6,011 bases of DNA from Kiritimatiellales bacterium (GTDB lineage Bacteria > Verrucomicrobiota > Kiritimatiellia > Kiritimatiellales > Pontiellaceae), in the NCBI GenBank assembly GCA_013042165.1, contig JABDQT010000284.1, positions 1 to 6,011 on the forward strand, in the 5' to 3' direction. Numbering within the stretch: the stretch's first letter is position 1; each line of letters begins with the position of its first letter. This document shows, piece after piece, positions 1 to 5,020 of this stretch. The position numbers were made by a program, and so were the translations under genes. The notes under the pieces are model-generated. The model ran no database searches. It had not been told where the DNA came from and was given only the letters and a program-made list of their open reading frames with translations.

Positions 1-405
1 ATGGATGCGGTTGCGTCCGGCGAGGCCGATGCCGGGGTGATTATCCATGAAGGGCGCTTTGTCTATAAAGAGCGCGGCTTTCAATGCGTGCAGGATCTGG
101 GCGTGTGGTGGGAGTCGGAAACCGGCCAGCCGATTCCGCTCGGATGCATCGCGGTCCGGAAAAGTCTGGGTAAGGAACGCATCACCGAAATCGAACAGCG
201 CTTATCGGAGTCGATCCGCGCCGCTTTCGAGAATCCGGATTCGACCAGCGGGTATGTGAAACAGCACGCACAGGAGCTGGAGGATGATGTCATCCGCGAG
301 CATATTAAAACTTATGTCAACGAATTCACCATCGACCTCGGCGACGAAGGCCGCGCGGCGATTCAGCAATTACAGCAGTTGGCGCGATCAGCAGGAATAA
401 TATGA
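1..405 (+). CDS. mqnD: 1,4-dihydroxy-6-naphthoate synthase MqnD, C-terminal part
   Basis: This is the last 134 codons of MqnD, the lyase that splits cyclic dehypoxanthine futalosine to release 1,4-dihydroxy-6-naphthoate in the futalosine route to menaquinone. Family members are usually about 270-290 residues, so roughly the first half lies left of the window and the ATG at base 1 is very probably an internal Met. Family hallmarks in order: DAGVIIHEGRF (residues 10-20, with the conserved His-Glu of the active-site region), DLGVWWE (32-38), TGQPIPLG (41-48), HAQELEDD (88-95) and YVNEFTIDLGDEG (104-116). The fold is the periplasmic-binding-protein type shared with MqnA. The stop codon TGA (403-405) directly abuts the left arm of the first inverted-repeat element. 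The family call is firm; the true start cannot be seen. Confidence 0.93.
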   Translation: MDAVASGEADAGVIIHEGRFVYKERGFQCVQDLGVWWESETGQPIPLGCIAVRKSLGKERITEIEQRLSESIRAAFENPDSTSGYVKQHAQELEDDVIREHIKTYVNEFTIDLGDEGRAAIQQLQQLARSAGII

Positions 406-459
406 CCAACGGATTTATGTACATTGGATCGGATTATCGTGTTTACATAAATCCGTTGG
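406..459. repeat. Inverted-repeat element 1 (compact hairpin)
   Basis: The left arm is 406-429 and the right arm 436-459, with a 6-nt loop between them. The outer 16 bp pair perfectly (406-421 with 444-459: CCAACGGATTTATGTA and its exact complement). The arm begins on the base after the mqnD stop codon. A further ATCCAG box at 466-471 continues the 15-nt spacing of ATCC-like boxes on the right side (436, 451, 466). There is no T-run after the stem, so a canonical intrinsic terminator is unlikely. It is the first of four related elements, one at each pathway-gene junction. Confidence 0.93.
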
Positions 460-478
460 TAATCAATCCAGTAAAGAT

Positions 479-483
479 AGGGA
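479..483 (+). promoter_or_regulatory. Possible ribosome binding site of the nucleosidase-prenyltransferase gene
   Basis: AGGGA ends 7 nt before the ATG at 491. It is a modest Shine-Dalgarno match but correctly spaced, and it supports that start. Confidence 0.45.
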
Positions 484-490
484 TCTCTTT

Positions 491-1879
491 ATGATTGGAA
501 TTTTATTTGCAACCGAGATGGAGGCGCGGCCGTTTCTCGAGCGGGTTGTCCCCGAAGGTGTGGTGGTGGAGATCGCCGCCGCGATGGGGCTCGAGGCCGC
601 GCGCATCGCCACGGAAAAACTGGTCGAGCAGGGCTGCTCGACCATCATTAATGCCGGCGTCTGCGGCGCGCTCAACAACCGCCTCGAACGCGGCGCGGTC
701 TACCGCGTATCGATGGTCAGCACGGAAGCGCTCAAGGCGGCCGTAAACGTGGGCGTCGGTTTCGGGTTAAAGAAACTGGTCAGTGTCGAGCAGCCGGTCT
801 TCGAGCCGGAACGCAGGCGCGAGCTTTCGAAGTATGGGGAGCTGGTCGACATGGAAGGTTATGCCGTCGCCCGCGTCTGCGAGGAGCATAGTATTCCCTG
901 TATCCTGATCAAAGGCGTGACCGATTTTGGTGACGGCAACGGCAAGGAGGATATCCAAAAGCACATCGATCCGGTTTCCGAAACCGTGGCGGAAGCGCTT
1001 TTTCGGATTATAGACGGAGTTTCCGATGACGCGGCGAAGCCCGGTGAAGACGGCACACTTTGGGCGAAACTCCACTCCTTCACCAAGGTGGAGCATACTA
1101 TTTTCAGTCTCCCGCTGCTGTTTGCCGGTGCATGGATCGGGGCAGGGGGGATGCCGTCGATCAGGGCGCTGCTGCTGATCGCATTGGTCGGACTCGGGGC
1201 ACGTACCTTTGGGATGGCGGTCAACCGCATTCTCGACAGAAACATTGATGCGAAGAATCCGCGTACCCAAAACCGCGAGCTCCCGTCGGGAAAGCTTTCC
1301 ATGGCGCAGGGCTATGGCGTGGCGGTTGCCGGGCTGGCAGTTTACTTTGCGGGATGCGCACTGCTGGGCCCGACGGTGCTGAAGCTTTCCTGGTTTCCGC
1401 TGGTTCCGCTCGCACTCTATTCCCTGCTGAAACGTTTCACGCCACTTTGTCACTATGGGATCGGCGTCGCATTGGCGATGGCGCCGCTGGGCGCTTTCGT
1501 GGCCGTGACCAACTCGCTCTCTTTTCCGCCCGAGGTGTGGCTGCTGTCGCTCTTCACCTTCTGCTGGATCAGCGGGTTCGACATCATCTATGCCTTGCTC
1601 GATATCGACTTTGACCGCACGCACGGGGTGCGCAGTATTCCGGCCGCGCTCGGTCCGATGGGCGCGCAGCTGGTGGCCGCAATTACGCATCTGGTTTCGT
1701 TTGCGGCACTGGTGCTCTTGTGGATGTCTGTGGGTGGACCGCTTCCGTTCATTGCGCTGCTGGTATCGGCCGGAGCCTTCGGCGCGGCCTACTTGCAGAG
1801 CATACCGGTGCATGTTAGGTTTTTCCCGATCTCGGCCATCGCCGGCATCGCCGGCGCGCTGGTTGTGCTGCTGGGATAG
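491..1879 (+). CDS. mqnB/mqnP: Fused futalosine-hydrolase-like nucleosidase and UbiA-family prenyltransferase
   Basis: This single 462-residue protein joins two menaquinone enzymes. Residues 1-176 form a purine-nucleoside-phosphorylase/MTAN-type domain: IGILFATEMEA (2-12), NAGVCGAL (54-61), VSVEQPVF (97-104), VDMEGYAVARVC (119-130, with the ribose-binding Met-Glu) and GVTDFGDGNG (142-151, with the catalytic-type Asp145). In this operon it should remove the base from futalosine or aminodeoxyfutalosine. It is short: Glu9/Glu11 to Glu122 is about 112 residues, against about 160 between the equivalent residues of E. coli MTAN, so active-site loops are reduced. After a linker (177-191), residues 192-462 form a polytopic membrane UbiA domain with the Asp-rich motifs NRILDRNID (245-253) and DIIYALLDIDFD (364-375), which bind Mg-prenyl diphosphate. 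It should prenylate 1,4-dihydroxy-6-naphthoate (MqnP role). No stop or frameshift lies between the domains, so the fusion appears real. Confidence 0.9.
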   Translation: MIGILFATEMEARPFLERVVPEGVVVEIAAAMGLEAARIATEKLVEQGCSTIINAGVCGALNNRLERGAVYRVSMVSTEALKAAVNVGVGFGLKKLVSVEQPVFEPERRRELSKYGELVDMEGYAVARVCEEHSIPCILIKGVTDFGDGNGKEDIQKHIDPVSETVAEALFRIIDGVSDDAAKPGEDGTLWAKLHSFTKVEHTIFSLPLLFAGAWIGAGGMPSIRALLLIALVGLGARTFGMAVNRILDRNIDAKNPRTQNRELPSGKLSMAQGYGVAVAGLAVYFAGCALLGPTVLKLSWFPLVPLALYSLLKRFTPLCHYGIGVALAMAPLGAFVAVTNSLSFPPEVWLLSLFTFCWISGFDIIYALLDIDFDRTHGVRSIPAALGPMGAQLVAAITHLVSFAALVLLWMSVGGPLPFIALLVSAGAFGAAYLQSIPVHVRFFPISAIAGIAGALVVLLG

Positions 1880-1883
1880 CGAA

Positions 1884-1948
1884 CCAGCGGATGAATATAA
1901 ACTGGATAAAGAAACGGGATCTGCATCTGGGTTACATCAATCCGTTGG
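1884..1948. repeat. Inverted-repeat element 2 (compact hairpin)
   Basis: The left arm is 1884-1907 and the right arm 1925-1948, with a 17-nt loop. The left arm starts with the variant CCAGCGGATGAAT shared only with element 4; the right arm contains TTACATCAATCCGTTGG. In RNA the pair at arm position 4 would be G-U, and positions 10-11 are mismatched. GGAT boxes occur at 1874, 1889 and 1904, exactly 15 nt apart, and the first lies in the last codons of the preceding gene. An ATCCGG box follows at 1954-1959. Confidence 0.88.
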
Positions 1949-1970
1949 TAAAAATCCGGATCACACGAGC

Positions 1971-1976
1971 AAGGAG
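1971..1976 (+). promoter_or_regulatory. Ribosome binding site of ubiX
   Basis: AAGGAG ends 5 nt before the ATG at 1982. It is the only strong Shine-Dalgarno sequence at any gene start in the window and fixes the ubiX start. Confidence 0.8.
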
Positions 1977-1981
1977 TTGAA

Positions 1982-2542
1982 ATGAATCTGATTGTGGCAA
2001 TGACGGGTGCTTCGGGTGCGCTGGCGACGAAGCTGCTGATGGAAAAGTCGCAGTGGCCGGTGACGCTGGTGGCCAGCAAGATGGGTCGCGTGGTTTATGA
2101 GCAGGAGGTCGGCCCCTTCGCCGAGCTCGAGGCATTGGCCTCCGAGATTTGGAAGGACGGCGATCTGACGGCTACGATTGCATCAGGCACGGTGCCGACA
2201 GCGGGCATGGTGATCTTGCCGTGCTCGGCCAACACGCTGGGCAAAGTGGCCTGCGGTCTGGCCGATTCGCTGGTGACGCGCGCGGCGCACTGCCAGCTCA
2301 AGGAGGGTCGCAAGGTGGTGCTCTGCATCCGCGAAGCGCCCTGGACGCTGCTCAATACCCAGAATGCCGCCACGATCGCCGCGGCCGGCGGGATCGTCAT
2401 GCCCATGTCGCCGCCATACTATTTCATCAAAGGACGCGATCCCGATAAGGTGTCGGTGAAGGAAATGATCGGCTACTTTGCCGACCATGTCCTCTCTCTC
2501 TTCGGGCAGGAATCCCCCAAAACCTGGGAAGACATCCGCTAA
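1982..2542 (+). CDS. ubiX: UbiX-family flavin prenyltransferase
   Basis: UbiX enzymes attach a dimethylallyl group to reduced FMN, making the prenyl-FMN cofactor of UbiD-type decarboxylases. In the futalosine pathway such a pair is expected to remove the carboxyl group of the prenylated naphthoate; the UbiD partner is not in the window. The 186-residue product matches the family's usual length. Visible motifs: MTGASGA (7-13, FMN-binding N-terminus), ASK (31-33), IASGT (66-70), MVILPCSANTLGKVA (76-90), DSLVTRAA (95-102), LKEGRKVVLCIREAP (106-120) and PMSPPYYF (141-148), which matches the conserved Pro-aromatic segment near the C-terminus. The start is supported by AAGGAG. It follows the fusion gene on the same strand after inverted-repeat element 2. 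Subfamily assignment to menaquinone synthesis rests on context. Confidence 0.93.
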   Translation: MNLIVAMTGASGALATKLLMEKSQWPVTLVASKMGRVVYEQEVGPFAELEALASEIWKDGDLTATIASGTVPTAGMVILPCSANTLGKVACGLADSLVTRAAHCQLKEGRKVVLCIREAPWTLLNTQNAATIAAAGGIVMPMSPPYYFIKGRDPDKVSVKEMIGYFADHVLSLFGQESPKTWEDIR

Positions 2543-2545
2543 AAA

Positions 2546-2557
2546 CAATGGATTTAT
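2546..2557. repeat. Extra partial arm copy upstream of element 3
   Basis: CAATGGATTTAT differs by one base from CAACGGATTTAT in the left arm of element 1. Its GGAT (2550) is the first of three spaced exactly 15 nt apart (2550, 2565, 2580), so it is probably the outer unit of the left arm of element 3 and not a separate repeat. It starts 3 nt after the ubiX stop codon. Confidence 0.6.
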
Positions 2558-2559
2558 TA

Positions 2560-2583
2560 CCAACGGATTGATGTAAATGGGAT
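2560..2583. repeat. Left arm of inverted-repeat element 3
   Basis: The core CCAACGGATTGATGTAAA (2560-2577) is the exact complement of TTTACATCAATCCGTTGG in the right arm of element 4. It extends through GGGAT to 2583, only 6 nt before the GxxExxY start codon. GGAT boxes recur at 2550, 2565 and 2580, a 15-nt period. Confidence 0.9.
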
Positions 2584-2589
2584 GTTGAT

Positions 2590-3432
2590 ATGGATGATGG
2601 GACTCCACACCTGATACATGCTGATTTGACCCGCGAGATTATCGGTGCGGGAATGGACGTACATAATGCGCTGGGTCCCGGTTGGGATGAGATGGACTAT
2701 CATCTTGCCATGCTGGAAGCTTTGGCTAAACGGGGCGTGCAAGCCGAGAGCCATCTAAGGGGAAACCTGATGCATCGGGGGGAACATGTAGATCGCTTTG
2801 AGCTCGATATCATTGTCGAAGATACGGTTGTTTTGGAGCTTAAGCATATCCAAAGTAATTTTGCGCCGGAACACTACGCCCAACTGATTAACTATCTCAA
2901 GTTTTGGAAGAAGGATCTCGGAATGCTGATTAATTTTGGCTTGGAGCAATTGCGTTTCAAACGAATACCCTACACCCCGCGTTCGGGAGAGGTCGTGGCT
3001 ACGGGATTGTGGGATGAGCTGAAGCAGGCAGAGCCGACATTAACCGATAAGTTTCTTTCGGTGTGTCAGTCATTAATCTCGGAACATGGTGTTGGCTTCG
3101 GAGAAACTACATCCCGGAGCTTGTTGGAAGTTGCATGCAAGGAGGCGGGATTGATTATCCAGATTCCGACGGTTAACTTAAAGTTCGAAGAAACCAATCT
3201 GGGCACTCGAGCCATCAGCGGATTCATGCTCAATGCCCGTATATTGGTCAAGGTTACCGCATTGATGGAGAAAACAACAGCGGCGGATTTGGCTAGGTTG
3301 ATGAGTTATATGCGCCAAAGTAACTTGAGATGCGGGATTTTGGTGAACTTTGGGCGCAGACAGTTATGCATCCGAGGAGTCATGAATCACCAGAAATCCG
3401 GTTTACATCAATCCGCTGGAAAAATTGCATAA
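2590..3432 (+). CDS. Tandem two-domain GxxExxY protein (PD-(D/E)XK nuclease-like), second domain degenerate
   Basis: GxxExxY proteins are about 125-residue members of the PD-(D/E)XK nuclease superfamily (Pfam PDDEXK_3) with no firmly established function. This product has 280 residues and two copies that align without gaps at a constant offset of 138 (13-126 with 151-264), at about 15% identity. Copy 1 looks intact: GWDEMDY (31-37), Asp73 in ELDII, Glu83 and Lys85 in LELKHI, Gln98, and LGMLINFG (110-117). Copy 2 keeps the fold pattern (GFGETTS 169-175, CGILVNFG 248-255), but the signature Tyr is Ser175, Asp is Gly211, Glu is Lys221, Lys is Thr223 and Gln is Arg236, so it should be inactive. 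The last residues (about 269-277) are read from the right inverted-repeat arm. There is no clear ribosome site before the ATG. The gene interrupts the menaquinone operon and has lower GC than its neighbours. Confidence 0.85.
   Translation: MDDGTPHLIHADLTREIIGAGMDVHNALGPGWDEMDYHLAMLEALAKRGVQAESHLRGNLMHRGEHVDRFELDIIVEDTVVLELKHIQSNFAPEHYAQLINYLKFWKKDLGMLINFGLEQLRFKRIPYTPRSGEVVATGLWDELKQAEPTLTDKFLSVCQSLISEHGVGFGETTSRSLLEVACKEAGLIIQIPTVNLKFEETNLGTRAISGFMLNARILVKVTALMEKTTAADLARLMSYMRQSNLRCGILVNFGRRQLCIRGVMNHQKSGLHQSAGKIA
3396..3419. repeat. Right arm of inverted-repeat element 3, inside the GxxExxY coding region
   Basis: Its core TTTACATCAATCCGCTGG (3402-3419) matches the right arms of elements 2 and 4 with one or two changes. 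It is translated as KSGLHQSAG, the near-terminal residues of the GxxExxY protein, and lies 12 nt before the menG start codon. ATCC boxes at 3396 and 3411 keep the 15-nt spacing. The outer ATCC box seen downstream of the other three right arms is missing here. Confidence 0.9.
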
Positions 3433-4151
3433 TGAAGAGACAGGAACCAGAGCGCGATACGTTGATTTCGGCGGAGGAAAACCGCGCGATGTTCGACCGT
3501 ATTGCGAAGAACTATGATGCGGCCAACCGGACCATTTCCCTCGGGCTGGACAAGCGCTGGCGCCGCAAGACCATCGAACTGCTGAAGCCGTTCCGGGGCG
3601 GGCGTTATCTCGATGTCGGCACCGGTACGGGTGACCTCGTTTTCGAGATTCTGCACCAGTCCGTCAACGTGCTGGTCGACGGGATTGATCCGGCGGAGCA
3701 GATGCTGGAGATCGCTCGGAAGAAGGCGTTGAGGCGCCGCTTGGGTGACGCAGTAACATTCTTCACGGCCGATGCGCTGGATCTGCCGATGGAGCGGGAA
3801 ACCTACGACGGGATTGTTTCCGGGTTTTGCTTTCGTAATATCGAGTGCCGGCAGCGTGCGCTCGAGGAAATGTTGCGCGTGCTTAAACCGGGCGGCATGC
3901 TGGTGATTCTCGAGGCTACCTATCCCGAAAAAGCATGGGTGCGGTGGGGGTATCACATCTACACGCCGCTGGTCCGGCTTGCTGGAAAGCTCTTCGGCGG
4001 CGGAGCGGCCTATACATATCTCGTCGATTCGATCGAGGATTTCCCCAAACCCGGCACCGTGACGGATATGTTCAGCGCGGCCGGGTTTTCAAAAGTACAG
4101 TGCCAGCCCCTGACCTTCGGGACGGTGTGCATCTTCTCCGGAAAAAAATAG
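3432..4151 (+). CDS. menG: Demethylmenaquinone methyltransferase (UbiE/MenG family)
   Basis: The product is a SAM-dependent C-methyltransferase of the UbiE/MenG family, which performs the last step of menaquinone synthesis, methylating demethylmenaquinone. It has 239 residues, a normal length. Motifs: MFDRIAKNYDAANRTISLG (20-38, the UbiE N-terminal signature), WRRKTI (43-48), LDVGTGTGD (60-68, SAM-binding motif I), DGIDPAEQML (83-92), DALDLPM (114-120), GFCFRNI (131-137, UbiE signature 2) and LRVLKPGG (148-155). I start it at the ATG overlapping the GxxExxY stop codon in TAATG; the open frame extends upstream to an ATG at 3330, but that stretch reads the GxxExxY gene out of frame and is not family-like. 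No clear Shine-Dalgarno sequence precedes it, so translation may depend on coupling to the upstream gene. Confidence 0.94.
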   Translation: MKRQEPERDTLISAEENRAMFDRIAKNYDAANRTISLGLDKRWRRKTIELLKPFRGGRYLDVGTGTGDLVFEILHQSVNVLVDGIDPAEQMLEIARKKALRRRLGDAVTFFTADALDLPMERETYDGIVSGFCFRNIECRQRALEEMLRVLKPGGMLVILEATYPEKAWVRWGYHIYTPLVRLAGKLFGGGAAYTYLVDSIEDFPKPGTVTDMFSAAGFSKVQCQPLTFGTVCIFSGKK

Positions 4152-4169
4152 AGGCAAGGCAGTTGGTAA

Positions 4170-4226
4170 CCAGCGGATGAATGTAAGCCTGATCAGAAAA
4201 GCATCCTGTTTACATCAATCCGTTGG
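4170..4226. repeat. Inverted-repeat element 4 (compact hairpin)
   Basis: The left arm is 4170-4193 and the right arm 4203-4226, with a 9-nt loop. The left arm begins CCAGCGGATGAATGTAA, the variant shared with element 2; the right arm holds TTTACATCAATCCGTTGG. An ATCCGG box follows at 4234-4239. Directly left of it, TTGGTAACC (4163-4171) looks like a right-arm end joined to the left-arm start. The element fills most of the 104-nt gap between menG and mqnA. Confidence 0.9.
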
Positions 4227-4255
4227 TTCTAATATCCGGGCCATGATTGTTTAAT

Positions 4256-5020
4256 ATGAGTAATGAAAAATATATTTTTGCGGGGGCACCCTACAGCAAT
4301 TCCGCACCGCTGGTCGACCAACTGACCGAGGTGGATGCGCGGGTGCGGGTGATCAACGACCACCCCTCCAATCTGGTGCGTGACCTGAATGCAGGGCAAG
4401 CGGATGTAGCGCTGATTCCCGTGGTGCATCTCTTCAGCCATCCCGAGCTGGTCATGCTCGAAGGGCTGGGGGTTGCGGCCGACGGGCCCGTGAAAAGCGT
4501 GCTGCTGAAGTGCAACAGGCCGATGGGTCAGATCAAAACGGTTGCGCGCGATCCGGCATCGGCCACCTCGAATGCATTGGCCGGGCTGCTGCTGCAAAAC
4601 TATTTCAAGCAGGATGTCGAAATGCACGACTTTGATAAGCTGGAACGGCCCGATGCGGCCGTGGTCATCGGTGATCGTGCGCTGTGCGCGGATCCCGCTC
4701 CGGCAGGGGATATCGACCTGTCCGAAGCATGGAAGAAAATGACCGGTCTGCCGTTCGTCTTTGCCGTCTGGGCGGTGCGCCGTGATTTTCCGGATATCGA
4801 AACCGTGACTGACATCGCCCGCAAGGCCTATGACGCCGGCTTCCGGACCATGGAAAAAATTGCCGAGCGCTACGCCGGTAAGCTCGGCGGTTCGCAGGCC
4901 TTCTGGCTCGACTACCTCGACCACTCCATCCACTACCGGCTTCATCAGCGCGATATGGAAGGGCTTGAGGAGTTTCGTCGGTTGCTGACGACCTATTTCT
5001 CTTTGCTGAAACGAAAATAG
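4256..5020 (+). CDS. mqnA: Chorismate dehydratase MqnA
   Basis: MqnA dehydrates chorismate to 3-[(1-carboxyvinyl)oxy]benzoate, the committed first step of the futalosine pathway. The 254-residue product fits the family length. Conserved segments: GAPYSNSAPL (10-19, matching the family's N-terminal Y-x-N-S-x-P pattern), PSNLVRDLNAGQADVALIPV (37-56), SVLL (81-84), SATSNALAGLLL (102-113), VVIGDRAL (136-143) and DLSEAWKKMTGLPFVFAVWA (154-173). The fold is a two-lobed periplasmic-binding-protein type, as in MqnD. I chose the ATG at 4256; an in-frame TTG at 4247 would add three residues. Neither has a clear ribosome site. Its position last in the cluster, after element 4, is compatible with the same transcript. 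Its 3' end overlaps the convergent protease gene by 28 bp. Confidence 0.92.
   Translation: MSNEKYIFAGAPYSNSAPLVDQLTEVDARVRVINDHPSNLVRDLNAGQADVALIPVVHLFSHPELVMLEGLGVAADGPVKSVLLKCNRPMGQIKTVARDPASATSNALAGLLLQNYFKQDVEMHDFDKLERPDAAVVIGDRALCADPAPAGDIDLSEAWKKMTGLPFVFAVWAVRRDFPDIETVTDIARKAYDAGFRTMEKIAERYAGKLGGSQAFWLDYLDHSIHYRLHQRDMEGLEEFRRLLTTYFSLLKRK

Larger units (their letters stand above)
2560..3419. mobile_element. Putative full-length element: GxxExxY gene enclosed by the inverted-repeat arms
   Basis: The two arms seen 6-17 nt apart in the other three elements are here 812 nt apart (2560-2583 and 3396-3419). Left-right order is the same, and nearly the whole GxxExxY gene lies between them. The left core CCAACGGATTGATGTAAA pairs with the right core TTTACATCAATCCGCTGG except for one base. 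The enclosed DNA is AT-richer than the flanking pathway genes (49 of 120 bases are G or C in 2821-2940, against 42 of 60 in 2281-2340 within ubiX). No target-site duplication could be recognised, and no transposase of a known class is present. Mobility is therefore inferred from layout only; the arrangement itself is plain in the sequence. Confidence 0.45.

Noticed and set aside
406..459. Rho-independent terminator after mqnD
   Set aside because: The stem is AT-rich and is followed by TAATCAATCC, not a T-run; the pathway continues downstream in the same direction.
767..1813. 348-codon open frame on the - strand
   Set aside because: It is the antisense shadow of the nucleosidase-prenyltransferase gene; its composition (many Arg, His, Gln) is typical of a high-GC shadow and it shows no family motif.
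2560..3419. Classical insertion sequence
   Set aside because: There is no DDE, HUH or serine/tyrosine recombinase gene and no target duplication could be identified; only a tentative element of unknown mechanism is supported.
3330..3431. N-terminal extension of menG from an upstream ATG
   Set aside because: It reads the GxxExxY gene and the repeat arm out of frame; UbiE/MenG proteins begin near the chosen start at 3432.
3408..3956. 182-codon open frame on the - strand opposite menG
   Set aside because: Shadow of menG with no recognisable motif.
406..4226. CRISPR array
   Set aside because: The repeats are inverted pairs separated by whole genes, not regular direct repeats with short spacers.
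4243..4254. Tiny upstream reading frame (ATG ATT GTT TAA) before mqnA
   Set aside because: Three codons without a ribosome site; chance is the simplest explanation.
4229..4945. 238-codon open frame on the - strand opposite mqnA
   Set aside because: mqnA carries clear family motifs over the same bases; the antisense frame does not.
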